The notes: generated by a model from the sequence alone, not told the origin. A DNA stretch of 64,000 nucleotides from DAOTVC01 sp034437215 (GCA_034437215.1 DAOTVC010000079.1:1-64000); one strand, 5' to 3'. Shown: positions 26,050 through 33,246, counted from the first letter of the stretch. A program made the numbers and translations.

Positions 26050-26175
26050 CTAACCCGGCCAGTGGATCCCGATGTAGAACAATAGGATGAGCAGCGAGAC
26101 AAAGAGCAAGCCGCGCCAGAGCATGGCGCTCAACGGATAGGATTCGTTAAAGGCTTCATCGTGGTTCTTTTGCAT
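26050..26175 (-). CDS. 41-aa small membrane protein
   Basis: The frame begins MQKNHDEAFNESYPLSAMLW, followed by a 20-residue hydrophobic helix (about 21-38) and ends IHWPG. GGGAGAACT lies just before the ATG. It starts 11 bases after the stop of the 95-aa gene, in the same direction as its neighbours, which supports it as a real gene. The N-terminus is hydrophilic and acidic-neutral, so one membrane pass with a short outside tail is likely. I do not recognise a family. Confidence 0.6.
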   Translation of the reverse strand: MQKNHDEAFNESYPLSAMLWRGLLFVSLLILLFYIGIHWPG

Positions 26176-26186
26176 AGTTCTCCCTT

Positions 26187-26474
26187 TCACTTACCAGTAT
26201 ACGGTTCACGTAGATCGATGCTTTCCAGGGGAAACTCTTTTAACAGCGTGGGACGCAGCGTGCGAACGAGAGCTGCTCGCTCCTCTTGGTTGACGCCCTC
26301 TAGGATCTGCGAGAGGTGCTCGCAGATGAGGGACTGAAAGAAGGACGCACGTTGTTGGGGGGGCATGGAGCTGATCACGGTAGGGAGGAGGTTGTTCATC
26401 CTTTCCAACAGCTCCTCCGGTTCGCTGCTACGGAGATATTGGTTGATGAGGGTTTCCTTCCACCCTGGTGTCAT
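26187..26474 (-). CDS. 95-aa hypothetical protein in phasin/UbiB cluster
   Basis: This small protein is predicted to be all-helical, with no membrane segment. It includes PEELLERMNNLLPTVISSMP and QRASFFQSLICEHLSQILEG. Its ATG overlaps the stop of the phasin-like gene (ATGA), a strong sign of coupled translation. I do not recognise a named domain. A short helical partner of the phasin-like protein is the simplest guess. Confidence 0.65.
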   Translation of the reverse strand: MTPGWKETLINQYLRSSEPEELLERMNNLLPTVISSMPPQQRASFFQSLICEHLSQILEGVNQEERAALVRTLRPTLLKEFPLESIDLREPYTGK

Positions 26475-26806
26475 GCACTCTCTTCCTCTGCTTCGTCCTT
26501 GTAGATTTCGGTCTGAAGTTGGGCCTTCAGGGTGGCGACCTCGGCTTCCAGACGCTCGACATCCTCAGCCGTGGCCAGATTCATCTCGTGCAGGGCGCGG
26601 TTCACTTCCTCGCGGGTCATCTTGCGGAAGGCTTGGCGCTCCTCTTCTCCACGCTCGACCAATTTCTCCGTCAGCTCCTGAACCTCTTCACGCGCAGCGC
26701 TCCCCTGCTTGACCATGTCCTCCACCACGGCATGCGCCTTTTCCCGGGTGAGGGAGAGGAGTCCGATACCGATGAGAAAGGTGCGTTCCAGTTGTTCCTT
26801 AAGCAT
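26471..26806 (-). CDS. Phasin-like coiled-coil protein
   Basis: This 111-aa protein is dominated by charged amphipathic helices. The middle (AREEVQELTEKLVERGEEE) and the C-terminal heptads (DVERLEAEVATLKAQL) look like the poly(3-hydroxyalkanoate) granule-associated/phasin group (COG3937 type). Such proteins coat storage granules or membranes. No PHA synthase is in the window. A spaced AGGAGG precedes the ATG at 26806. It is the first gene of the leftward cluster. Confidence 0.7.
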   Translation of the reverse strand: MLKEQLERTFLIGIGLLSLTREKAHAVVEDMVKQGSAAREEVQELTEKLVERGEEERQAFRKMTREEVNRALHEMNLATAEDVERLEAEVATLKAQLQTEIYKDEAEEESA

Positions 26807-26881
26807 GGTTACTACCTCCTGTGCATACTTGTAGGAATAGCGATGGGATACCTTAATTATTATAACACTTTTTATGCCAGG

Positions 26882-27616
26882 TTAGAACCCCTTGATCCGG
26901 TATCTCACCAGAGTGCTGAGTACCGTAAAGCCATCGCGCCACGAGATCTTCTTCCCCTCGTGAAACTCACGTCCGGCATAGGAGATGGGGACCTCGTAGA
27001 TGCGGTAGCCGCGGAGCAGGATCTGGGCCGTGATCTCGGGATCAAAGCCCCAACCTTTGGCCTTCAGCCTCAGTTGGTCTGCCACCTCCCGGGTAAAGAC
27101 CTTGTAGCAGGTTTCCATGTCGGTGAGGATGGTGTTGTAGAGCAGATTCGTGGTAAAGGTGAGGAAGCGATTGCCCAACATGTGCCAGAAGAACATCGCC
27201 CGCGTTGGCCCACCCCGAAAGCGGGAGCCGTAGACCACCTGACTCTGCTTTTCGAAGATAGGCTGTAGAAGCTGGAGGTAGTCTCGTGGATCGTACTCCA
27301 GGTCCGCATCCTGGATCAGGAGCACATCGCCTGTGGCCTGCTGGAGTCCCGTCCATACCGCCGCGCCCTTACCCTGGTTGATCTCATGGAAGATGACTTC
27401 TACGTCCGGTTCATTGCGGAGAGTCTGGAGGTAGTCACGCGTGCCGTCCGTCGACCCATCATCGACGATGACGACCTCGCGGTCCAGGCTCACCACCTCT
27501 TCCTGAGCCTCGCCGGTCCAGATGGTCACCCTGAGGGGCACGGCGCGCACGCGGGCGACGATCTCCGCGATGGTCTCCATCTCGTTATACACGGGCATAA
27601 TGATCGACAGTTTCAA
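26882..27616 (-). CDS. Family 2 glycosyltransferase (dolichyl-phosphate mannosyltransferase-like)
   Basis: The GT-A fold is clear: KLSIIMPVYNEMETIAEIV, VIVDDGSTDGT, the metal-binding DADLEYDPRDYLQ and the CYKVFTREVADQL segment typical of DPM1-like enzymes. It would transfer a sugar from a nucleotide or a lipid-phosphate donor at the inner face of the membrane. I chose the TTG at 27616, which has AGGAG 5 bases upstream and gives MKLSIIMPVYNE; a GTG at 27622 is the alternative. It has no membrane helices of its own (about 244 aa). Confidence 0.88.
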   Translation of the reverse strand: MKLSIIMPVYNEMETIAEIVARVRAVPLRVTIWTGEAQEEVVSLDREVVIVDDGSTDGTRDYLQTLRNEPDVEVIFHEINQGKGAAVWTGLQQATGDVLLIQDADLEYDPRDYLQLLQPIFEKQSQVVYGSRFRGGPTRAMFFWHMLGNRFLTFTTNLLYNTILTDMETCYKVFTREVADQLRLKAKGWGFDPEITAQILLRGYRIYEVPISYAGREFHEGKKISWRDGFTVLSTLVRYRIKGF

Positions 27617-27642
27617 GGGCACTCCTACACTTTGCTAGTCAT

Positions 27643-28371
27643 TCAAGTTGCACCTCGTCCACGAGGCCATATCCACTCCAATAGTATCTGTTGCTCGACA
27701 TCCGTCAAGTCGCGCCACTCCCCCGGCTGGAGGTCGGCGGGCAGGCCCAGGGGGCCGACGGCCACCCTTACCAGACGTACGGTTGGGTGCCCAACGGCAG
27801 CCGTCATGCGTTTGATCTGCCGATTCATGCCTTCGAAGAGCACGATGCGCAGCCAACTCGTCTTCTCCGGAGCAGGTAGCGGGCGCGGGCAGGCAGGCAG
27901 CGGAGGATGCGCTGTCAACATCTCCACGTCGGCGGGTCGGGTTACTCCCGGTTTGATCTCCACGCCCTTCCGCAAATTCTGGAGGGCCTGCACCTGGGGC
28001 TCTCCCAGGACCAGAGCGAGATAGGTTTTGGGGTGATGGTAGCGAGGGTGGGTCAGGCGGTGGATAAGCTGCCCGTCGTCGGTGCTCAGGACGAGCCCCT
28101 CGCTGTCACGATCCAGACGGCCGGCGGACTTCAAGGCGGGAGAGATCCCCAGCGTGGTCAGCGTCTCTCTCCCCAGGCGATCGCGTGTGGTGGAGAGCAC
28201 GCCAAAGGGCTTATAGACAATCACGTACCGGAAGGAGGAGGTCAGGCCGTTCTTTCGGGTGGTTGCAGATCCCAGGCGGTGAGCTCGTCGAGCAGGGTGT
28301 AGGCGGTAAAGTCCAGTTGTACGGCGGCTCAGCGTGAGAACCGCGCGCGGTACCGACCGCGAGGTCTGCAA
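27643..28371 (-). CDS. rRNA pseudouridine synthase, RsuA/RluE-like
   Basis: This protein belongs to the RsuA/RluB/E/F family of small-loop rRNA pseudouridine synthases. It has YVIVYKPFGVLSTTRD, the catalytic Asp in SAGRLDRDSEGLVLSTDDG and the C-terminal FEGMNRQIKRMTAAVGHPTV. There is no S4 RNA-binding domain, which resembles RluE (23S U2457). The longest frame starts with TTG at 28371, but conserved sequence begins near 28230 and a GTG at 28224 is possible, so the start is uncertain. Confidence 0.85.
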   Translation of the reverse strand: MQTSRSVPRAVLTLSRRTTGLYRLHPARRAHRLGSATTRKNGLTSSFRYVIVYKPFGVLSTTRDRLGRETLTTLGISPALKSAGRLDRDSEGLVLSTDDGQLIHRLTHPRYHHPKTYLALVLGEPQVQALQNLRKGVEIKPGVTRPADVEMLTAHPPLPACPRPLPAPEKTSWLRIVLFEGMNRQIKRMTAAVGHPTVRLVRVAVGPLGLPADLQPGEWRDLTDVEQQILLEWIWPRGRGAT

Positions 28372-28395
28372 AGGTTAATAATTAGTTAGTCGCAC

Positions 28396-28424
28396 TTGCA
28401 TTTACTCAAACTTTCATATATAAT
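28396..28424 (+). promoter_or_regulatory. Sigma70-like promoter of spoVS
   Basis: TTGCAT (28396-28401) and TATAAT (28419-28424) are separated by 17 bases, about 40 bases before the spoVS ATG. Confidence 0.7.
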
Positions 28425-28463
28425 CAGGATAGTCACTTATCGATGTAGTGGTAGGAGGGACCA

Positions 28464-28772
28464 ATGAACATCATCAAAGTGGCTGCCAGTTCCCGTTCTA
28501 CCGCCGTCGCAGGCGCGATTGCTGGTATTATTCGGGAGCAGAGGCACGTCGACGTACAGGCTATCGGTGCGGGCGCAGTTAACCAGGCTGTTAAAGCTGT
28601 GGCGATTGCCCGGGGATATCTCGACCTGGATGATATCGATATTGTTTGCATTCCCACCTTTTCCGAGGTTTTGATCGAGGGAAAGGAACGCACAGCGGTG
28701 CGTTTGAAGGTTATCGATGTCAAGAGGCTCGAGTCCTCGGAGGAGCCAGAGGAGCAAGAGAGGACAGTCTGA
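28464..28772 (+). CDS. spoVS: SpoVS-family protein
   Basis: This 102-aa protein matches SpoVS along its first 85 residues (IIKVAASSRSTAVAGAIAG, the AIGAGAVNQAVKAVAIARGY block and IPTFSEVLIEGKERTAVRL). SpoVS is an Alba-like fold that probably binds nucleic acid. It affects septation and spore development in Bacillus but is common in non-sporulating lineages. The extra C-terminal tail is acidic (SSEEPEEQE). GTAGGAGGGACC precedes the ATG. It is monocistronic, with its own promoter and a terminator. Confidence 0.93.
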   Translation: MNIIKVAASSRSTAVAGAIAGIIREQRHVDVQAIGAGAVNQAVKAVAIARGYLDLDDIDIVCIPTFSEVLIEGKERTAVRLKVIDVKRLESSEEPEEQERTV

Positions 28773-28808
28773 GGCTAGGTAGATTGGATGCCTAACCTTC
28801 ATCAGTAG

Positions 28809-28834
28809 AATGCCCCACGTTGTCGTGGGGCATT
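28809..28834. terminator. Bidirectional terminator between spoVS and holB
   Basis: AATGCCCCACG and CGTGGGGCATT form a perfect 11-bp stem with a TTGT loop, followed by TTT on the plus strand. On the minus strand the stem is followed by CTACTG and only weak T content. Confidence 0.85.
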
Positions 28835-28843
28835 TTCGTGTTC

Positions 28844-29827
28844 TTAAAGGTAGGGGAGTTCCAGAAAGAGCGATTCGACGAGCAGCCGGGTGTTGGCGTG
28901 GCGCCGCAAGGAGTCCAGGCTCCCCTCGAGAGCGCGTAAGAGGCGATCGGTTGTGGGAACATCTCCCTGCTCTGCAATGCGTTGCAGAGCCTGCTCCTGT
29001 TCCCGGTGAATTATGTGCTGCGCGCTACCGCTTTGCAGCAGGAGCACGTCGCGCCAGGCGCGACGCCAGTACTCGAGGGTCTGGGCCAGGAGGGTGTCAT
29101 CCTTGGCCAGTTCCTGGGCAAGAGCAAACCGTGTGGGCAGGTCGCTACGTAGAACTTCGAAGAGGAGTTCGATCGCTCTCTCCATCTGTTCCATCTGCTG
29201 GGGCTGCGTTGTCGCGGTGACGGCCCATCCGAGCCGCCCGCCGGAAAGCCGCGCCAACTGGCGGGCACGCTCCTCCGGCACGTTCCAGCGCTCTTGGAGT
29301 CCTCGAGCGATGGTGTCGATATCCAAAGGGCGCAGGGGTAGGAGCCGGGTGCGCGAGACGATGGTGGGGAGCAGATTGTCGGCATCGCGAGCGAGGAGAA
29401 TGAGGTGGGCGTAAGGCGGTGGCTCCTCCAGGGTCTTCAGGAGCGCATTGGCTGCACCGACAGTTGCCTCGTCGAAATTGAAGATAATGGCGATTTTGTA
29501 GCGCGTCTCGGCGGGCGTGAGGCGCAAATAGTGTTCCACCTCTCGGATCTGATCGATTTTGACCGCTTGCCCCTCTTCCTCAGGTGCTACGACCAGGAGG
29601 TCGGGATGGTTGCCCGACGCTACCCGGCGGCAGACCGAGCAGCGACCACAGGGTCGTTGCTCGGCATGGGAACAGAGCAGGGCCTGTGCCAGGGTGAGGG
29701 CCAGAGTGCTCTTACCCACGTTCTCCGGCCCCGTGATGAGCAGGGCATGAGGAACCTCAGCCTGCATAACGGCTCTCTCCAGCTGTCGAACGATGGTTGT
29801 GTGCCCGATAATAGACCAGTGCTGCAC
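28844..29827 (-). CDS. holB: DNA polymerase III delta' subunit
   Basis: This 327-aa clamp-loader subunit has the AAA+ P-loop ITGPENVGKSTLALTLA, a four-Cys zinc site (CSHAEQRPCGRCSVC) and the DEAT.GAANALLKTLEEPP segment with SRTRLLPLRP. It loads the sliding clamp at replication forks. It is encoded about 50 bases after the THEP1-like gene on the same strand. The genes usually near holB (tmk, YaaT family) are absent, although the NTPase upstream occupies a comparable place. Confidence 0.92.
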   Translation of the reverse strand: MQHWSIIGHTTIVRQLERAVMQAEVPHALLITGPENVGKSTLALTLAQALLCSHAEQRPCGRCSVCRRVASGNHPDLLVVAPEEEGQAVKIDQIREVEHYLRLTPAETRYKIAIIFNFDEATVGAANALLKTLEEPPPYAHLILLARDADNLLPTIVSRTRLLPLRPLDIDTIARGLQERWNVPEERARQLARLSGGRLGWAVTATTQPQQMEQMERAIELLFEVLRSDLPTRFALAQELAKDDTLLAQTLEYWRRAWRDVLLLQSGSAQHIIHREQEQALQRIAEQGDVPTTDRLLRALEGSLDSLRRHANTRLLVESLFLELPYL

Positions 29828-29878
29828 CGCGTTCCTCCTTCTACGTTGGTGGCCTATAAAAAGCGAGGGATTCAGCGC

Positions 29879-30418
29879 CTAGGAGCAGAACGCTAGCGCC
29901 CTGCTGATCAGTGGTTGGGGCAAGGTGTCTCGATTCTCCTCCGTAACCTCCACCACGGTATAGATCGAAGCGGGGAGCTGGCGGAGGGCCTCCAGGAGCA
30001 GGGTGGGACGAACCACGATGAAGGCCACACAGAAGGTGGGCTCCTGGAGGAGAGTCAAGATCTTCACCCATCCCTGTCCCAACGTGAGCTCGAGGGGCCC
30101 CAATTCATCGAGCACGAAGATCTCTGTGGGAAAGGCGGCTTCGAGGGCGTGACTGCTCTGCACCATGGCCTCCGGATTCATCCGAAAGTGCGTCAACGGG
30201 ATGCCCGCCTCGCTGTCAAAGGGGTAGGTCAAGCGATAGAGCCTACCGTTGGGCAGCTCCTCAGCCTCGAGGGCATGGGGACCGACCGTTTGGGTGAGCA
30301 GCCCCGTAACCTGACGCCCTCGTTCCTGCAGATCCTGAACGAGGCGGCGACAGAGCGTGCTCTTTCCTCGCTGGCGTTCACCGGTGATGAGTATGATCTC
30401 TGATCTCTGCATGGGCAT
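29879..30418 (-). CDS. THEP1-like nucleoside-triphosphatase
   Basis: This 179-aa P-loop protein has IILITGERQRGKSTLCRRL (Walker A), a VTGLLTQ segment typical of the NTPase_1/THEP1 family and the Walker B-like IFVLDELGPLELT. THEP1 proteins hydrolyse several NTPs; their cellular job is unknown. The start ATG at 30418 lacks a strong ribosome site, and a second in-frame ATG is two codons in. It is upstream of holB in the same direction, so the two may be co-transcribed. Confidence 0.8.
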   Translation of the reverse strand: MPMQRSEIILITGERQRGKSTLCRRLVQDLQERGRQVTGLLTQTVGPHALEAEELPNGRLYRLTYPFDSEAGIPLTHFRMNPEAMVQSSHALEAAFPTEIFVLDELGPLELTLGQGWVKILTLLQEPTFCVAFIVVRPTLLLEALRQLPASIYTVVEVTEENRDTLPQPLISRALAFCS

Positions 30419-30456
30419 CCGCTCATCCTGCGCTGGTCTCCCTGGAAAATAAGTAG

Positions 30457-30514
30457 GTTTGTAGTAGGCGCTTCAGCGCCGTACGTTCACGGCGATAAAT
30501 CGCCTACTACGAAC
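30457..30514. repeat. REP-like compound palindrome
   Basis: The outer arms GTTTGTAGTAGGCG (30457-30470) and CGCCTACTACGAAC (30501-30514) pair with one mismatch. Two perfect small hairpins sit inside: GGCGCTTCAGCGCC (30467-30480) and GGCGATAAATCGCC (30491-30504). The whole can fold as a three-way structure. The form resembles REP/MITE-type extragenic repeats. No second copy was noticed in this window. Confidence 0.6.
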
Positions 30515-30561
30515 CCCGTTTTCGTCCTACGGTGGTGTCCCGTAGGAACATGTCGACTCTA

Positions 30562-30591
30562 AAGAAAAGAGGGCCGGTCATGCCGGCCCTC
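30562..30591 (-). terminator. Terminator of ssrA
   Basis: On the minus strand a GC-rich stem, AGGGCCGG pairing with CCGGCCCT, is followed by TTTTCTTT. It starts within 5 bases of the tmRNA 3' end. Confidence 0.8.
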
Positions 30592-30594
30592 GAG

Positions 30595-30988
30595 TGGAGA
30601 TGGCGGGAATCGAACCCGCGTCCGAAGAATTCCTCTGTGAACATCTACGAGCATAGTCGGCACTTTAGGTCTCGTCTGGGAGGTCGTAGCCAACCGCGCC
30701 TTTCCAGACCAGCCGAAGGATCTTAATCTATCCTATCGGCGTCGGATAGACTGCACGCTGACTGTATGTCACCCATCTCCAACACACCAGCGAGATGCCG
30801 GAGGGGCGTGACCGGTATCCCGGTCAGGTTCTCAGGCTAGATGGCGGCTGCTTACGCAGCGACGGCCACCGGGGCCCAAGTGTTTGCCATAGTGTTGGCA
30901 GTTAAATGTTTGCTCCTGGGGTCACGGGAACGGAGCATCCCGACTCGCAGTTCACAGCCAACCTTCCCCGTCGAAACCGATCATCCCC
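30595..30988 (-). ncRNA. ssrA: Transfer-messenger RNA (tmRNA)
   Basis: The 394-base RNA rescues stalled ribosomes. The tRNA-like ends match: the 5' GGGGATG pairs with the 3' CATCTCC, followed by the discriminator A. The T arm GCGGGTTCGATTCCCGC is perfect, and the 5' ATCGGTTTCGACGGGG is the conserved D-loop region. CCA is not encoded. The tag reading frame is near 30859-30906 on the minus strand. It begins GCC AAC ACT ATG and encodes ANTMANTWAPVAVAA, with its TAA stop in the loop of a GCTGC/GCAGC hairpin. The Ala-Ala end fits ClpXP recognition. Pseudoknot stems are visible in the 3' half (TGACCGG.ATACCGGTCA). Confidence 0.95.
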
Positions 30989-30994
30989 ACACGC

Positions 30995-31022
30995 ATTATA
31001 CCAGAATCGACTGAATGATCAA
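30995..31022 (-). promoter_or_regulatory. Promoter of ssrA
   Basis: On the minus strand TTGATC (31017-31022) and a consensus TATAAT (30995-31000) are separated by 16 bases. The -10 ends 7 bases before the tmRNA 5' end. Confidence 0.8.
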
Positions 31023-31066
31023 GTTGCCCTGGAAGGGTCGAACTGCGCGCTTTTGTGGAGCGATAC

Positions 31067-31095
31067 TTGCTCTTTTCTTACTCGTCTCGTACAAT
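31067..31095 (+). promoter_or_regulatory. Promoter of the isomerase-like gene
   Basis: TTGCTC (31067-31072) and TACAAT (31090-31095) are 17 bases apart. Only 9 bases separate the -10 from the ATG at 31105, so the mRNA would be nearly leaderless. Confidence 0.5.
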
Positions 31096-31104
31096 GGTAG
31101 GCAA

Positions 31105-31935
31105 ATGGGCAAGATACTGGTTGCGTCTTCACATCGCGAGATCCGTAAACATCTGCGCTTGGCCCTCGAGTATGGGTGCGGGCTTGAACTCCAAGCTTTT
31201 GCCAATCCCGATCTCCTGGATGAGGGTTGGGAGGAGTTGTTGCGCGCCTATCGCCCACTGTTACGCGACTTTCCCCATCCTCTGACACTGCACGGTGCCT
31301 TCTTCGATCTGACGCCGGCGAGCATGGACCGCCGGGTGGTCGCACTCACGGAGCAGCGTTACATGCTCAGCCTCGACATCGCTGCCGAGCTGGGGGCCTC
31401 TCTCGTTATCTTTCACACTAACTTCTTCCCGATGATCCGCAGCACCGCTTACCGCCGTCACTGGACCGAGAATCAGACGGAGTTCTGGCGAGGGATGGCC
31501 GAGGAGGCAGAGGTGCGAGGGCTTTCGATTGCCATCGAGAATATGTGGGACCCCGATCCCTACGTGCTACGAGACCTCGTCCTTCGAGTGCAGCATCCGC
31601 GCATTGCGGCTTGCTTGGACGTAAGCCACATTTGCCTCTACCAGAATGGTGAGGCGCTGATGGAGGAGTGGTTCGACGTTCTGGAGCCCTACGTCGTTCA
31701 CATCCACATCAACAACACCCAGGGTGTCCTGGATCAGCACCTGGCCCTTGACGTGCCCCAGGGGGCCATCGACTACACCGCTCTAGTGCCCCGCCTGTTG
31801 GCCTTTGAACGGGAGCCCGCCCTGGTGGTGGAGATCTCCGATCCCGACGCTTTGGAGCGCAGCCTCGTCTTCCTGGATCACCTGCTTGGATCGCGGTTTG
31901 GCAAGCAGCCGGCACCCGAGGAGACCAAACCCTAA
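31105..31935 (+). CDS. Sugar phosphate isomerase/epimerase-like TIM barrel protein
   Basis: This 276-aa protein fits the xylose isomerase-like TIM barrel (AP endonuclease 2) superfamily. Visible landmarks are LTLHGAFFDLTP, ASLVIFHTNFF, LSIAIENMWDPDP (metal Glu), ACLDVSHICLY (Asp/His) and VVHIHINNTQG. Substrate is unknown; members act on sugars, inositols or abasic DNA. I chose ATG 31105 over an upstream start at 31015 because the extra residues would overlap the promoter and are not conserved-looking. The transcript appears nearly leaderless. The stop codon abuts repeat copy B. Confidence 0.78.
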   Translation: MGKILVASSHREIRKHLRLALEYGCGLELQAFANPDLLDEGWEELLRAYRPLLRDFPHPLTLHGAFFDLTPASMDRRVVALTEQRYMLSLDIAAELGASLVIFHTNFFPMIRSTAYRRHWTENQTEFWRGMAEEAEVRGLSIAIENMWDPDPYVLRDLVLRVQHPRIAACLDVSHICLYQNGEALMEEWFDVLEPYVVHIHINNTQGVLDQHLALDVPQGAIDYTALVPRLLAFEREPALVVEISDPDALERSLVFLDHLLGSRFGKQPAPEETKP

Positions 31936-32091
31936 GCGTCTGTAAGAAAACAACTTTCCGACGGTGGATGCTTGGGGAGCGTAACGAACTTCTGGAAGTG
32001 CTGGAGGCGCACAGCCCTCAAACGAGTCAGGAGGAGTTGTTTCATCCTAACTCCAGAGATGTCGGGAAGTTATACTTTTACGAACCCTAAG
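31931..32091 (-). repeat. Interspersed repeat with terminal inverted repeats, copy B
   Basis: This element of about 160 bases has imperfect terminal inverted repeats of about 30 bases (about 22 of 31 matching). One end has GTCTGTAAGAAAACAACTTT and the other, in complement, GTTCGTAAAAGTATAACTTC. Read on the minus strand it aligns with copy A at 3676 from its first base through TCTCTGGAGT and the internal CTCCTGACTCGTTTGAGG block. No ORF is present. The size and ends fit a MITE-like non-autonomous element. It starts inside or at the stop codon of the upstream gene. Confidence 0.65.
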
Positions 32092-32359
32092 TCTCCTGAG
32101 GGTATCACTTTCCGCCGTCGCCAGGGTCAGGTTTACAGGGAGTAAACGGTTCGCGTTGGAGATCTGCGAGCCTCAGGCGCTTTCCGAATCTGGGCTCTCC
32201 AGGATTTCGCAGGGTACAACAGGGTCATTTGCCACACGTTGCCTGCCACAACGCAGGAAAGGTCTGGTACGCCCCACCGCAGCAGCCATGTGGGCTAGTT
32301 TTAGAGCTTCTCACCCCACCACCCGGCGAAACCCAAAAGACCCCGAATCTTGACCCCGC
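32092..32359. other. Intergenic region with possible diverged repeat copy
   Basis: I see no gene. On the minus strand GCGCCTGAGGCTCGCAGATC (near 32165-32190) resembles the core of repeat copy D, and TCACTTTCCGCCG near 32105 resembles a repeat end. A small GTTTAC/GTAAAC hairpin is at 32131-32147. This may be a decayed extra copy next to copy B. Confidence 0.35.
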
Positions 32360-32836
32360 CTACGTCGATCTCCCTGCTGCAGGGGCAAGCAGCTGGGACA
32401 CCCTCTCTGCGATTGCCTCCAAAAGGAGGTGGTCGTCCTCGGTAAAGGGAGCAAGAGCGTGAGAGTCAATGTCCAGCTCCCCTATAACCTTACCCGCCGC
32501 GAAGATTGGAACCACAATCTCTGACTGAACCGCGGGGCTGCAGGAGAGATAGTTGCTCTCCTGGGTTACATCTTGAATGATGAAGGTAGCCTCGTTGGCT
32601 GCGGCTTGACCGCAGATCCCCGCTCCGAAGGCGATACGCGTGTGCTCGGTAGGCTCACCCACGTAAGGGCCCAGGACAAGCTCATGATCTACGGCGGGGT
32701 CGACGAGGTAGAAGCCGACCCAATCGTAGTGTTCAACTTCGTCCACGAGCAGGCGGCAAATCTCTAGCAGCTTCTGCTCTGTCGTGTGGGGGGTGCTGAC
32801 GACTCCCTCTACTTTATCCAACAGGTCCCTTCGCAT
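32360..32836 (-). CDS. GAF-domain free methionine-(R)-sulfoxide reductase-like protein
   Basis: This 158-aa single GAF domain protein matches fRMsr (YebR), which reduces free methionine-R-sulfoxide. It has DWVGFYLVD, the Cys in GAGICGQAA and the key Cys block YLSCSPAVQSEIVVPIF, then GELDIDSH. I chose ATG 32836 over 32872 because the domain starts there. It lies downstream of rubredoxin in the same direction, separated by a strong hairpin, and both suit oxidative-stress defence. Confidence 0.85.
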   Translation of the reverse strand: MRRDLLDKVEGVVSTPHTTEQKLLEICRLLVDEVEHYDWVGFYLVDPAVDHELVLGPYVGEPTEHTRIAFGAGICGQAAANEATFIIQDVTQESNYLSCSPAVQSEIVVPIFAAGKVIGELDIDSHALAPFTEDDHLLLEAIAERVSQLLAPAAGRST

Positions 32837-32899
32837 CCTTACCTCCGCAGCGGATCTATCACAAAATCTCAAGGATACCGGTCGTACCCGTGTAAGCGG

Positions 32900-32938
32900 A
32901 CAGCCCGTCTTCCTCGGCTCTACAGGAAGACGGGCTGT
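32900..32938. terminator. Long hairpin between rubredoxin and the GAF reductase
   Basis: ACAGCCCGTCTTCCT and AGGAAGACGGGCTGT make a perfect 15-bp stem with a 9-base loop. There is no clear T run on the minus strand, so it could be a weak terminator or an RNA-stabilising stem. Confidence 0.6.
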
Positions 32939-32958
32939 GAGGGGGACAGGCCGACGAA

Positions 32959-33123
32959 TTACTCCTCGTAGGGTTCAAACATGTCCTTGGTCACGCCGCA
33001 CTCGGGGCAGACCCAGTCATCGGGAATATCCTCAAATGAGGTCCCCGGTTCGACACCGCCATCGGGGTCGCCGACCGCCGGATCGTAGATGTACCCACAC
33101 ACAGTGCACTCCCACTTCTGCAT
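32959..33123 (-). CDS. Rubredoxin
   Basis: This 54-aa iron protein has the two iron-binding loops, CTVCGYIYDP near the start and CPECGVTKDMF near the end, and the usual PGTSFEDIPDDWVCP between them. It carries electrons in oxygen-stress and anaerobic redox pathways. The ATG at 33123 starts MQKWECTVCGY, with GAAAGGAGC upstream; a longer in-frame start at 33195 is not supported. It has a near-consensus promoter and a leader of about 115 bases. Confidence 0.96.
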   Translation of the reverse strand: MQKWECTVCGYIYDPAVGDPDGGVEPGTSFEDIPDDWVCPECGVTKDMFEPYEE

Positions 33124-33246
33124 GTCATAGCTCCTTTCTCTGAGAACTGTTGAGTTGCCGGGCAACGCCGGGTTGGCCTGGCGAAGATGCCTCACTACCT
33201 AGCTCCAGGCAGTGGTTGGTACCTTCACCGTAGACCTTACTCACCG

